Under the pieces are notes generated by a model. That model ran no database searches. It was not told the origin of the DNA and saw nothing but the letters and a program-made list of their open reading frames with translations. A stretch of 64,000 nucleotides of DNA, taken from assembly GCF_905115235.1 (NCBI RefSeq), contig NC_051849.1, positions 74,443,017-74,507,016 on the forward strand, written 5' to 3'. Positions 51,501 through 62,000 of this stretch are shown one piece after another. Within the stretch, counting starts at the first letter, position 1; each line of letters starts with the position of its first letter. A program made the position numbers and the translations under genes. This DNA comes from Hermetia illucens. Lineage: Eukaryota; Arthropoda; Insecta; Diptera; Stratiomyidae.

Positions 51501-54500
51501 TCGCATCGGATCATACTATACGGCAATTTGAAGAAGACAATCTGTGCTACAAGTGTCTCTTTGACAGTGTTGTGATCGTACGTTTCAGTCTCAAGTTAAA
51601 GCGCGATGGAGTCCACCAAGCCAGAAATTCGTCAAATGTTACGTTTTTACTACGAAGGTGGCTGAAAAAATTTATGAAGTTTATGGGCCAAATACTGTAA
51701 CAATTCGCACAGCACAGCGTTGGTTTGATCGATTTCGTACTGGTGTAGTGGATGTAGAAGATACACCCCGTACTGGTAGGCCAATCGTCGTAGAAAACGA
51801 TAAAATCGTCGAAATCATCCAAGTAGACCGGCATGTGAGTATTCGCTCGATTGACCAAGAACTGGGTATAGGCCATAAAATTGTTTGGAACCATTTGCAG
51901 AAGATTAGATTCCAAAAAAAGCTGGATGGGTGCCACACGAGCTGGCATACAAAAAATACGGGGACTATGGCACGGCGGACCTCCTAACCCCCATACTCGT
52001 AGGAATCAAATGAGTACAAGCAACAAAGAAAAGCAAACGAAAATCAACAGCACGGGGCCCCGTACCGCACAAAAACTGGTTAATTAGGCGGAGGCACATC
52101 TCCGAGATACTGAGAGCCAGGTGATTACACCCAAGAAGGGAGAAGTTGGGACGTCAAACAATAGATCCAAAGTTCACATTGGTATACTGCGTGGACAACA
52201 ACCAACGAACGCCACTGCTCAAAAAGCAGGGTCCAGCAAAAGCACGTCTGAAGTAAATGTATCAGAGGTCGGGAAGGAGACAGCTCTCAGTGGTGCAGGT
52301 GTTAAATGGTACCTGCGCTATCTGAAGGAAGGCCTGAAACCAGCAGAGGCCAGATATTGTCTTCTATTTGTAGTTAAGTCTTAAATTGATAGACCAGTAG
52401 CTTACTTTTGAGGGGCAATTACCGGAATCTGTGTTTAATAACCGCGTCGCGTCTTCTCTCGGAATTTCTAGACATTTCCAAGGGTCCAAGGTTGTCGTTC
52501 GGTTTGTATGCCGCAAGAGTTCAAAATTCGCGTTGAATGGTATGGGTTTCCTCGACTATGTGCGCTGCCACTGATGATCTTATGCACGACTTTTTTTTCC
52601 GAACACTACTTACCGCTTCCTTGATGTGTTCATTAAATCTAGTCGATATCACGTGTATTAGGACAGACGAGCCCACATGGTGACAGTTTTTCTCCCAAAA
52701 GCCGCCACAATAGAAACGGAAAACCTTATGGGCCTCATAATCCTAATCCTAATGAAAATCTCCATACCCGACTATGGAGAGTCTTCAGAAGCCAGGTGGA
52801 GGGCAAGGGTAAACTCCTCACGAACGGGATAGATGACCGGTACCCTTGCCTGTGCACAGGGAAAAGCCGACGAAAGACACCTCGGAGGAGACAAAACATA
52901 CCGAGGCCCCCGATGAAGTTTCGAAAGCCATAGAAGCGGAAAGGACTGGATCAACAAGGGAAGTAGACCTGCTGCCCAGTGAAGAGCAGAAGCTGGAAGA
53001 CCTAGACCTAGGGCTTAGGGTGGACAGCGATGCGAAGGAAAGCGCCCTGGCGGAGGAGGAGGGTGATACTCCGACAAAGAGCTCCAAACAATAATGGAGC
53101 CAATGGCCAGCACTAAGATAGCCCAGATAAACCTCCACCATGCGAAAGCTGCATCTGCGGTAATTGCAAGGGCAAGTTCCAAGGAGAACATTGGAATAGT
53201 GCTGACTCAGGAGCCCTGGATGTACCGGCGGCAGGTTCGCGGTCCGCAAGGAGGAAGCATGCAGGTAATTTGGGACTTCTCTCGTGAAAAACCAAGAGCC
53301 TGCATAATTCTTCAACGTAATTTAAAATATATATGTCTTTCAGAGCTCTTAACCGGGGACCTTGTGGCTACCCAAGTCTCATTGGAAGCCGGGAGGAGCG
53401 CTCGAGAGGCAGTCGTGGAATCGGGATACTTCTCAGAAGACGAAATCCGGGCTCCATCGGAATAAGCCGCAAAACTGGCGAAGTATTGTGAGAAGAGGGC
53501 GTTACAACTTCTCCTCGGCTGCGATGCCAACGCTCACCACGAAGTCTGGGGAAGCAGCGACACCAATCGTAGAGGGTAGTACCTTCTTGAATTTATTCTT
53601 AGCAATAAGCTAGAAATATATAACTTAGGGGACGCTCCAACATTTGTGACCAGCACTAGACAGGAGGCACTAGACATAACTCCAGGAAATACTCCAACGA
53701 ACAGAATGGTCAGTAATTAGAGCATGTCGGATGAACCCTCTACGTCTGATCACAGGATAATCAGATTCGACATTGAGGGTAACTCCGAAATAGAAAGAAT
53801 AATAAGGAATCCCAGGAGAACGGATTAGAAATCCTACGCAACGCACTTGAGCAACAACATAGCCGACCTTCTAGCGGGCGGTGACATCAGGAGGGAACTG
53901 GAACTAGAAACCTCAACACAGTCGTCACTGACGCATATGAAGCCAGCTATCCGGCTAAGATAGTTAAGTCATCAAGGGGTGTACCATGATGGAACAGGAA
54001 CCTGGCCAGAATGAAAACAGAGGCACGAAAACTCTTCAACCGTGCAAAACAAACCGGAGACTGGCAGAGGTTCAAAAATGCACTGACTGCGTATAGCAAC
54101 GCGATCAGGAAAGTAAAACGGAGCAGATCGAACAGATCATAGAAGCAACCAGGCTTTACAAAGCTGTAGCCAAAGATGGAGGAATATCCTCTGTCTATTT
54201 GAAGAAGGAAGATGGGACATTTACCGAGAATGAGGAGGACAGGGTACACCTGCTCCTCAGATCTCATTCCCCGGGGTCCTACCCCACGGTGGCAGGCGAC
54301 AACATTCTGCCTGACACCCCAACAACGAATAAAAGGAGAAGAAAGGAGAACTGGAAACTAGTATTTTTAAACTACTGAAATCTCCTGGAGTAGATGGCAT
54401 TTTCCCAGCACTAATTCAGAGAGGCCTAACCAATATCCAGTCCATTCTGAGGGTGGTAAGGGGGAGCATAGCACTGGGATACATACCAAGGGCATGGAGA

Positions 54501-57500
54501 CGGGCAAAAGTGGTCTTTATTCCGAAAGCGGGTAAAGAGGATCCTTTTCACCCTAAATCTTTCAGCCCAATTTGCCTAACATCGTTCGTACTCAAAACGG
54601 TGGAGAAGGACACAGACAACTATATTAGAACTAACGTTCTAAAGCGTAATCTCCTATATCACTGTCAACACGCTTACCGGGCAGGACGGTCAACTGAAAC
54701 TGCTTTGTATCAGCTGACAGAGGTACTACGGGATGCCATAGAAACAAAAGAAGTTGTACTGTACGCGTTTGGATATCGAAGGAGCATTCGACGACACATC
54801 GCACACTGATGCCCTGAGCTGCAAGGTAGTGGAAAACACCCTAGCATTCCGGATAGGCAAAATTCCAAGCTGAAAGATCTGGAAGTAGGGAACATACTAA
54901 AGTTCCTGACGGTTATAGGCCTGCTTGAGATACTGTGGTCAATAGGTACACTATAACCAGTAAAAGCGACACAATAGTTCTTGAAGGACGCGGTGCGAAT
55001 TTCCCTTAACAGAATAATAATAATACGCCGTTTCGGGTGAATGTAAGAAATTATGGCATAAATTGTAAAGTGTTAATGCTTAGGCTAGCAAATTATAACA
55101 TTTTTGCATGCACCATATGCGCCTATAGCAAAGAAATGTTGGTGGTGGAAATTAACTAGGACCTCAACAGAAAGAATGATATAAAATGAGCGAAGGTTTC
55201 GTTACATGTTGAGAGAGTGAGGATAAGGACCCAAGTTGATAGTCACCAGGACCTCGAAATTGTCCTTTCGAAAGTTGAACTTGAAGACTAATACAGTTGA
55301 AAAGGGAAGAAAAGGTAGGTTTGACATTTGACATGAGTGTCTGTCAGTTATTTTAACCAATCTCTGCTCTAGCGAAAGGCAGAGTACCCTTGAGATCGCA
55401 AAAAATTCAAAATCTTATCATCCAGAGTTCCGTATGGCTCAGCGCTTAGAACGCTAGGCTAGTGGGATTTGTATCGTGACTGGCTTTCAAATATCGCTCG
55501 ACTCAGCTGTGAATGAGTATCTGAGTTAAATCAGGATTCAGGGGCGAGTGCGATGCTGACGATATCGTCTCCTACAGTATACTGTAGTGTACCTTTCGGT
55601 ATTGAATGAAGTGCGCTAACAAACCCTTATCCACTTGGATTTTCGCGGTAACGATTATTAATGTTATTATAATCTAGCTAGGTTTCAGAAATGCAAATGG
55701 TATGGTGCTGGGAAACCAGGACAACAGTCGGTTCGTCGACCTCTCACATTTTGATAAAGAAGTCCCCCAGTCCCCCAGTTTATCTGATCTGCATTAATTC
55801 TCCCGAAATATAGAATTATATCGTTCGAAATTCAACAAGAACAAGAACAAAAAATATTTCTTACCTCGTGTTGATGTATGTTAGTCACCGTATTAAATAT
55901 TATCCAGGTGACAGATTCGTTGCAGGCGGGCGTGGTTAATGATCCCTTATAGGTGAAATAGGAGTGAAGAGGAGGTAGTAGATCCAGCATGGCGAATGAA
56001 TATATTACATAAGTTATTGTTCCCGGCTCGATGATCTTTGAAGTGGAATCGAATATTCTACTTAGAAGCGCATTGCCTACATTTGATAGTTTAAATAGGC
56101 ACCCCAGCACAGCTACCCCATCTTCGTGATTCAAAGCTTCCGACATATCACGATATTTTAAATTCCTGTGGACTAAATGCATCTCCATGGCCAAACTGTA
56201 AGTGAAGGATGTATGCATATGAAATTTGTTTTATTGGAAATATTTTATATTCATATTTCGCTACCATTTCATCCCTTTAAAGGTGTGCTCTGTACCATTC
56301 CAGTGCCAGCGGATATTTTCTAATACATAATAGTCTCGTAAGGGACCACCAGTTAACATTATTCCAAGCCGTGGGGGTATTTCTAGGCTCACTATAGTAG
56401 AATCCAGAGATACTGTAGTTTTTGTTGTGACTATTTTTCAATTTGTAGTTACCGCCATGTCCAGTGTTGACCATTTTGAAATTATGATGTCGGCTTCTGT
56501 AATTCAATACAGTCAAAGGCGGCAAATTGCTTCCAATTGCAGTATTTGGGTCAATATGCACAGGACTTTGTCTTTCTCCGCTTTCGCATAGTCCTCTCCA
56601 TTTTTCAGCTGGAAGAGTGAATAAGTGTCGGATATCATACAATTTTATTATCGCTTGGGTAACAGAAGACCCAATTCGATTTGCACATTAAAGAAATCAA
56701 GACAAAATAAAAACTGCTAAATCATATGACTCCAAGGCATCAGAGTTACTTGAAGTTTACCCAGGTATTTCCAAATGGGGACATGGTCGTAAGTTTGGTC
56801 ATCTTTCCAAGCATTAATTGTACCAAGTTTACATACGTATATAGTAAAGTGTTAAAGGGGAGGTTACACACTTTTTGTGCACTTTCCATCATACTCCCGT
56901 AATGCTAAGGAAACCGAGCTTTTCTTCTACTACGTATATACCACTTGTAAAATTATACTCATACCGTGTTCGCAAATTAGTTAATAATCCCAATGCCTAG
57001 ATCGCCGAGGAATGCTTATGCGAAAACTCGTTCTTTAGAAGCCACTTTACTATGACTTCACTACCAGGATCACTAACAAAGACAGGTCTGACCTCGGCCT
57101 TTTCCGGAATTATCCCAATGTTGTTACCAGGATTTTCGGAAGTCTCCAGTCATTTCGCGATGACACACACGTCCCACCCGATGTTTTCCTATATACGCTG
57201 TTCATCCTCTGCGCGATTGTCCGGTATGCCGAACTCAACCTTCCTCGGTTCACTGTGTTGTCCACTCCTCTCGCCCGGTCATTAGGCCTCATCCTCGCTA
57301 GAGAAGAACTACTTTTGCTGCCTTTTAAATGACGTGGATTTTGATAGTACGGTTTTTGCTGCATATTATAATAATGACCGCGTATGATTTGATGGCATGA
57401 ATGTTTCCACTCCCGTAATGTTTCGCGTCTTCAGGGTGCTTCGCAACAACAGCCACCGCTAGGCCGTTTGCAAAACCAATCAATGTTGCCTCCTTTAGTA

Positions 57501-60063
57501 TGCGAAGGGTGAGCACTATATTCCAAAGCACGAGTCCCAACACGGTACCCTGAGGTACAGTTGCTGTTACAACTTATTCTTTCCGAGAAGCCTCTCTGAA
57601 AGGTAACTCTTGATTAACAGAGCGATTATATCACATCATATCTGTTTGGAAACTTTTTTCTACATTGTTTCTTATTTTAGCTCTTCTTCTTCTTCTCTTC
57701 TCTTAAAATTATTTTTTTTGGAATACTTCCTAAAAAGAAAACCACATCCAAGCTGCTAAGGACTGAGTCACTTGGCATGATTTTGAAAAGTTAGCGTTTT
57801 TAGACTTCAAACGCCTTTTTATTGAAAGTCTCGCCATTTTACAAACAAAAATGTAAAATTGTAATCTAACTAGCTTAAAGAAATTTAGCTTCATGAACAC
57901 TTTTTTTTATGCTTCCGGATCCAAGGGAATTCTACTGCTTGCCGTGGAAGACTTTGGAAAAATCGTGTATTGTTCATACTATTTTGAAAACAAAATATCG
58001 CTAATTGGATTTTTCTTACCATACCACCGCGTAACACTTTCCGACGGTCAACGCATCCCGACGCAGTTCTATAACAATTGCTATAGCAGCCAGTTAGAAC
58101 AGGCTAGCCGAAACCCATACTACCGCGGCTTGCTCGGAAGCCGCTTGCTGGATATCACATCTTAAAAGACAGATTGGGTGATATGAAGAGGACGCGCTAA
58201 GTGGTATTTAGGGCTTCGGTAGCAGAACCAACTTTCTTTTCTAATTGCCTCTTCCACTTTCATCGTGATGCGGAAGAGAGTTGTAATTACTTTGAAGAAG
58301 AGTCGAGGGCACGAATCTTATTCATTATATTGTTGTAGGCGGTAATCTATTCATATTTGCTTTAAGGAAAAGTTGTCTGTGGTAATTCCGCTTGTTTTCT
58401 AGCATGGCCTTTTTAACGCTGCTATAGAGATCTCGGCGCTCATCCTCCTGCTCCTGGTGTTCCCTCTCGTCCTTTGGAAAATTACTTTTACTTGTAGACA
58501 AGAAAGTGTCAACGTCGAAATTTCCTGGTTTCACCAGTAGTCCGGTTTCTTACTGTTGTGTCTTCTCCTCAAGTGTCCTAGCAAACCAGCCAACTATCTT
58601 TGTTTTTCTACTGCCAGTGCATTTACTTGCTTCCTCGTTTCCAATGTCGAGCAAATTGGTCCGGTGGTCTCTGTGGGTGTAGTGTTTACTCATCTGCTAA
58701 ACCTTCCATCACACCAAATAAGTACTGAGTTAATGAGAGTACGACAGATCGATGATCGATCTGATTAACCGGCCAAATGACCGAAATCGACGCATCTTAA
58801 GCATTTTTTGAAGGCACTTGCTCCTTAAGACGACACACGACCCATTCTTTCTTATTTTGGCCGCAGTAATTAATCCCTTTATTGTATTACATCAGCAAGC
58901 TAACATTTGTTTATCCCCATTTGCTTTCTCTTGTACTCTGTTCTATACCGCTAAGATTAAATTGTTCCTTTAGCGGAGCACAGATGCCTTTCCGTCTAGG
59001 TCCTTTTACTCGATTATTAACACCTGATTTCGGGCTTTAACTTTCACTTACTCATCTAGCACATTTTTTGTTGACTTTCCGCTGAATTTATGTAATTCCG
59101 ACATCAGATAGCCATTGTGTGTCCGCCTGACAAGGCTCACACTATCGTCTTGATCCGTCGATCCCAGATCGGCTTTCACATTTCCGAGGATATTGGTGTA
59201 AGACATATCTACTTTCTTGGAGGTTTCTAGGTTTCCCACATGACTTCCCCACTCGACTTCTGGACATTTGTCTCCCCTAATATTGGTCAACTTAATGCCC
59301 CTTATAAGAGCCCTGATATTGTGGTGGATAATCCGCCTCTCCTTCATCAACTCACGCAGATTAATTATGCGCTCAGTCAACGACGAAAAAATGCAATTCG
59401 TCTTTTGCGCCAGCAGTATTGGTATCGATGTGGGACTACGCGCATTTTTTTCCGAGCGTCATGACGGATAACCGGAAGTTCGCTTGCTTACTCGCAAAAG
59501 TCACAAATGCTGGGTTTACGACATCTGCACAAGTATAACCCTCTCTTTTTCCATATTTGATTTAATTTCTGAGTAGCCTTCCTATACCCAATTTCTATCG
59601 AAGGATGGGCGTTTTATTCCTATCTAGCCCAGCCTCCGCATAAGTAGGGGTCCTCCAGTTTTTTTTTCAGGTGGAATTTTTTTTTGTATTTTTAGACTTA
59701 TATCGACATTTCAAACTTTTGGCAAATAAAAGGCTTTTTATTCCGGAACTTTTAAAGCTTTGACCTATCGGGCTAATTACCTATATATACCTAACTATTT
59801 ACTCTCAGATTTTATTTCGGTTTGCAAGAGGGCTCCAAAAGAAATTGAGAGGCCCAAAAGTCAACAATATAAGAAGGAATTTGCACTTTCTTACCTTCTC
59901 CTAGTTTAGGATAGCGCCAATCTGCTCCCGTCGGCTGTTTCTGAAAACTTTTCCGATACGAAGCACATAGGGTTCCTGGTAATAAGTTTATTTAAATTAG
60001 TGTCCATTTAGGTATTTTGAAAGCAATACCTAAAACCATACATGAAAAACGTTTAATACTCAT
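48568..60063 (-). CDS. Alpha-carbonic anhydrase-related CA4 (secreted; six exons; His94 replaced by Arg)
   Basis: Model: exons 60030-60063, 59895-59975, 56453-56608, 56265-56391, 55865-56195, 48568-48675; 837 nt, 278 residues. Introns are 54, 3286, 61, 69 and 7189 nt, all GT-AG. N-terminus MSIKRFSCMVLGTLCAS is a signal peptide; then DWRYPKLGE, EKWRGLCESGERQSPV. Kept: NTGH (His64), His96, TEH (Glu106), EMHLVH (His119), GSLTTPAC (Thr199). The first zinc ligand is replaced: ENIRWHW has Arg (codon CGC) at position 94, one transition from CAC. With two of three zinc histidines it probably binds zinc poorly, so a related protein without normal catalysis is likely. The apparent frame change after GGNYKL is intron 3, which splices to VSLEIPPRLGIML, aligned with CA3. 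Intron 5 contains a mariner, a LINE and a SINE; joining over it rests on phase and motif (NCRNQQPLNGRP). Confidence 0.83.
48676..49139. repeat. CA4 intron 5: GC-rich hairpin at 48902-48987
   Basis: CCGCTTCGGTTACGCTGTTC (from 48902) pairs with GAACAGTGTGACCGAAGCGG (to 48987), arms of about 24 nt with a 38-nt loop. A direct repeat (GGCAAACGTCAGATGCTGCC and GGCAAATCGTCAGACGCTGC) precedes and fills the loop. No coding recognised in the rest of this stretch. Confidence 0.55.
49140..49400. repeat. Diverged copy of the GC-rich repeat at 5560-6150
   Basis: Shares CACCAGTATGATTGCTGAGC, AGACTGGTACCGTTGTTG and CTTATGAAGACTGGG with the earlier block. It includes a (TTG)n run. It probably derives from an unrecognised element. 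Confidence 0.4.
49600..50010 (+). mobile_element. LINE reverse transcriptase fragment of an unplaced clade
   Basis: A frame at 49638-49994 reads GVHKGYILFPMLFFLVIDNV, PLDCANDICLLSHR and VGLNVNTSKIKV, which correspond to the RT blocks for the GVRQGCILSP, LDYADDICLLSH and NxxKTK positions. The catalytic box is degenerate (C-A-N-D). The clade is not clear, and it differs from the RTE, R1 and LOA families here. It lies in CA4 intron 5. Confidence 0.55.
50011..50540. other. No gene recognised (CA4 intron 5)
   Basis: Open frames at 50082-50465 (plus) and 49788-50192 (minus) overlap and show no family motif. At about 50320 the plus strand reads VTLTWVAGHMHLEESN, faintly like the last RNase H motif (WVPGHxxLEGNE), so decayed LINE is possible. 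Confidence 0.35.
50541..50656. repeat. Foldback repeat with a duplicated arm
   Basis: ATTTCGGGAGCAACTTAGCC (from 50541) pairs with GGGGTAAGTTGCTCCCGAAA (50611-50630). The second arm is duplicated in tandem (24-nt unit, second copy ends about 50654). The core matches the foldback at 41188-41320, so this is a small family. Confidence 0.65.
50657..51429. other. No gene recognised (CA4 intron 5)
   Basis: No clear frame or repeat. The plus strand near 50860-51110 has LINE-like composition on the complementary strand but no motif that I could anchor. Confidence 0.3.
51430..51955 (+). mobile_element. mariner transposon, 5' half (truncated at the LOA-A insertion)
   Basis: Starts with a mariner-type inverted repeat (TTGGGTTGGGGAAAAAGAAA at 51430) after TA. 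The coding begins MESTKPEIRQMLRFYYEGG (51607), loses about 24 nt and the frame, then continues KIYEVYGPNTVTIRTAQRWF, DRFRTGVVDVEDTPRTGRP, and HKIVWNHLQKI, the helix-turn-helix part. The whole catalytic half and the right repeat are missing. Similarity stops at about 51955 where the LOA-A leader begins. Confidence 0.85.
51956..55035 (+). mobile_element. LOA/I-type LINE, copy with ORF1 and endonuclease, RT-RNase H core deleted
   Basis: ORF1 starts at 52010 (MSTSNKEKQTKINSTG), has a TAG at 52085-52087 and other breaks, and ends at 53092-53094 in a TAATG overlap with ORF2. The ORF2 endonuclease (53094 on) shows KIAQINLHHAKAAS, IVLTQEPWMYR, LLLGCDANAHHEVWGSSD, and SDHRIIRFDIEG. RT begins at 54360-54809 (RRAKVVFIPKAGKEDPF, AYRAGRSTETALYQL) and then jumps at about 54810-54860 to the last codons (LEVGNILKFLTVIGLLEIL). 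About 1.9 kb is missing relative to 1795-4150. The 3' end has the AATAATAATAATA tail. Confidence 0.85.
53094..53465 (+). CDS. LOA-type LINE ORF2 N-terminus (endonuclease, first part)
   Basis: 123 codons, MEPMASTKIAQINLHHAKAA: the start of an apurinic-type endonuclease that nicks the target. The ATG overlaps the ORF1 stop by one base (TAATG), consistent with termination-reinitiation. The frame stops at 53463-53465; the domain goes on in another frame (LLLGCDANAHH near 53510). Confidence 0.75.
   Translation: MEPMASTKIAQINLHHAKAASAVIARASSKENIGIVLTQEPWMYRRQVRGPQGGSMQVIWDFSREKPRACIILQRNLKYICLSELLTGDLVATQVSLEAGRSAREAVVESGYFSEDEIRAPSE
55036..55419. other. No gene recognised (CA4 intron 5)
   Basis: AT-rich spacer between the LINE tail and the SINE. 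Confidence 0.35.
55420..55672 (+). mobile_element. tRNA-derived SINE (B-box region deleted)
   Basis: A-box region GGCTCAGCGCTTAGAACGCT is followed directly by the body (AGTGGGATTTGTATCGTGAC), so the B box is missing. The rest follows the family (GTGCGATGCTGACGATATCG, GAATGAAGTGCGCTAAC) to a TTATTAATGTTATTA tail. Confidence 0.72.
56643..57049. other. No gene recognised (CA4 intron 2)
   Basis: No coding or repeat recognised. Confidence 0.35.
57050..59480 (-). mobile_element. R1-A LINE, scattered debris in CA4 intron 2
   Basis: Minus-strand pieces: ORF1 (59048-59380: LRELMKERRIIHHNIRALIR, MSYTNILGNVKADLGSTD, HNGYLMSELHKFSGKS, compare LSYAEILKKVKADPDL and GDLMFELKRSSGGK), the post-endonuclease linker (58325-58534: SSVKKAMLENKRNYHRQLFL) and RT (57325-57543: LGLVLWNIVLTLRILKEATL, FANGLAVAVVAKHPEDAKHY; the catalytic box is F-A-N-G). 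They are separated by unmatched DNA and broken frames. It is a long-dead copy. Confidence 0.68.
57893..58165 (+). CDS. Unidentified 90-codon open frame
   Basis: Opens MNTFFYASGSKGILLLAVED and ends SRLLDITS, in the middle of the R1 debris and on the opposite strand. It has hydrophobic and aromatic-rich character without a clear signal peptide. No family recognised; chance is possible. Confidence 0.2.
   Translation: MNTFFYASGSKGILLLAVEDFGKIVYCSYYFENKISLIGFFLPYHRVTLSDGQRIPTQFYNNCYSSQLEQASRNPYYRGLLGSRLLDITS
59481..59894. other. No gene recognised (CA4 intron 2, next to exon 2)
   Basis: T-rich sequence without motifs. Confidence 0.35.
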
Positions 60064-60345
60064 ATTTATTAAAATTAAATTAAAATCACATTAAAAATAA
60101 TCCATTTTAAAATAAAAAATAGTAAAAAAAAAACTAAATATTGTTGACAATTTAAGGTGGCATTTTCAATAGCACAACGACTTATTTTCCTCGCAGCCAA
60201 CCATGTCGACTAGTTACGCGACAAGGTAAAACTGATTAAACGTAATCTCCAAGTATAATACAAAATTTCTCCTCTTCTACTTTCTTCTCTATTACATATT
60301 TAATACGAAGAAAAAAAATGGAGAATAGACAATTACGGAATTTCC
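60064..60345. other. CA4 upstream region
   Basis: Extremely AT-rich DNA directly upstream of the CA4 ATG. No TATA box in a convincing position. Confidence 0.35.
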
Positions 60346-60690
60346 TTCTGCTATCAGGGACAGATAATAGCAGACGGGGTGTTTAGGATGCAACATGTGC
60401 CCTTAGCTTTCAATTGGTACAATGGAAACCATTTTCATTATCCAACTGTAAAAAACAAAGAAACTTTTGCTTATAAAACATATTCTATTGAAAATTGGGC
60501 TGAATTCAGAACTAAGTTGGAGGTACTTTTAGTATCTTTCATGGTAGTTGTTGAAAGTACCTTAAGCAAAGGGAGGGCTTGGTCTTGGGTATGGAGACTG
60601 CAAATATCAAATTGTGCCAGGGGTATTCGAAGAACCAAACAAGGATTCTACTTCACAAAAAAAAAAAATCGTTGTAGGAGGAGGAGATAG
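60346..60690 (+). CDS. Unidentified open frame after a good splice acceptor
   Basis: The frame from about 60358 (GQIIADGVFRMQHVPLAFNW...) to a stop at 60690 follows a strong acceptor-like sequence (TTTCCTTCTGCTATCAG). It is rich in aromatic residues (NWYNGNHFHYPTVKNKE) and has no recognised domain. An internal exon of a real gene or decayed transposon sequence are both possible. An ATG-started version begins at 60379. Confidence 0.25.
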   Translation, partial: FCYQGQIIADGVFRMQHVPLAFNWYNGNHFHYPTVKNKETFAYKTYSIENWAEFRTKLEVLLVSFMVVVESTLSKGRAWSWVWRLQISNCARGIRRTKQGFYFTKKKNRCRRRR

Positions 60691-62000
60691 TAAGATGGAA
60701 AAGAGTTCTTCTTTTGGTTTTCAAACCTGAAACCACTGTCACTAAAAGCGACACAGTAAGTATCACTTATAGGATGCTTAGTGAAACCATCAATATCGGG
60801 CAGCCAAAAAGGAACGGTGCCATTGGTTACAATTGGAAAGCACAGAAGGAGCAACTCCCAAGGGCCAGCACCAGAGGGTCACTCTTATTCTAAGTAAGAT
60901 TGTCAGGCACCAAACGATTGTTAGTGAACACAACAACAAAGCGCTGGTGAATAGTGGTTTCACCAATGGTTAATTGTTGCTGGAAGTATGGGACAGTGTG
61001 GAGGCCAAGATGTCGAAGATTTTGTTTCATCGAAATTAGATGACGACTTACATTCAGTGGACAGTGCTAACGAGATATTGGAGCAATGCTGAGCGATGCC
61101 AACATAAATACGTAGGCACACGTCTTGGAACAGTTCGGAAATCAACGAAACGAAGTTTTGATACTTAAAACCTATCGCCAAGAAGATCCTTGATATCATC
61201 TCACTAAAGACGATGGGACTTTCTGGGTGGAAAACTAAAAAATGTCCTATCCGAAGCCTTTTTCGCGTTATAGTTCTACACTCTTCAATCTGAACCTTAT
61301 TAGAAAAGTTCCTAGACCATCCAATGACCCTACGAGGTTCGATTCAAGAAATGCTGATTAGGTTAGTAGAGCTAAACTTTCCAGAATACCCATTGGTTCA
61401 ATTCATATTAAAGACTGAGGGAGAACTGGAGTTAAAGAGTCAAAGATTAAGATGTTAAAGAAAATTACCTTTTTAGCCTCGGGTCCTGTAAAACACAGCA
61501 AACAAGGTACTATCACAGGAGTTGAATAAAAAAGCTCAGTGAAGAGGTTTTCGATATCTAATCTAACTACTCCGGTACTGTGGCTAACAGTCATGAATGA
61601 AAGTCTAAGAAAACTCGATACGGCACATGGCGATGTTAGAGTCGAGGATGTTTACAAAAGTAGCGATATTTTGGAAAGAATTGCAGGCAATGGCTGGATA
61701 ATCCATCGATAATGATTTGACGCTATTCACCGCTAAAACGAAGATGCTCGCTTTCCCGCTTCCGCGACTGAATGGACAAGCACTGTTACTTGCTTACATT
61801 GTAATATATCTTATTTTGATTTTGGATGCACATTAGAAACGAGGGCTAAGCCTAGGATTGCGGGTTAAGAAAGCTTTCGCAAAAAAAGGAGCATCGTCTG
61901 GGCACCGTTCTAGGGATATACAGAGTCGTAGTTCCTTCATCCCTTACCATTGGTTCCATTGTGTGAAAGCCTTCACTTGGCAAGGAATACTATAGAAAAA
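60691..62000 (+). mobile_element. Probable decayed LINE (RT thumb-like motif)
   Basis: Near 61720-61830 the plus strand reads NDLTLFTAKTKMLAFPLPRL and YLILILDAH, like the RT block NPxKTELVLFTRKxKL...VKYLGLILD of I/LOA-type elements. The rest is too broken to classify. Confidence 0.35.

Noticed and set aside
56392-56452. Frameshift in CA4 after the NTGHGG motif
   Set aside because: A 61-nt GT-AG intron at the same phase-1 position as in CA1, CA2 and CA3 restores the frame, and the flanking residues align (VSLEIPPRLGIM with VKLQIDPRLNIM).
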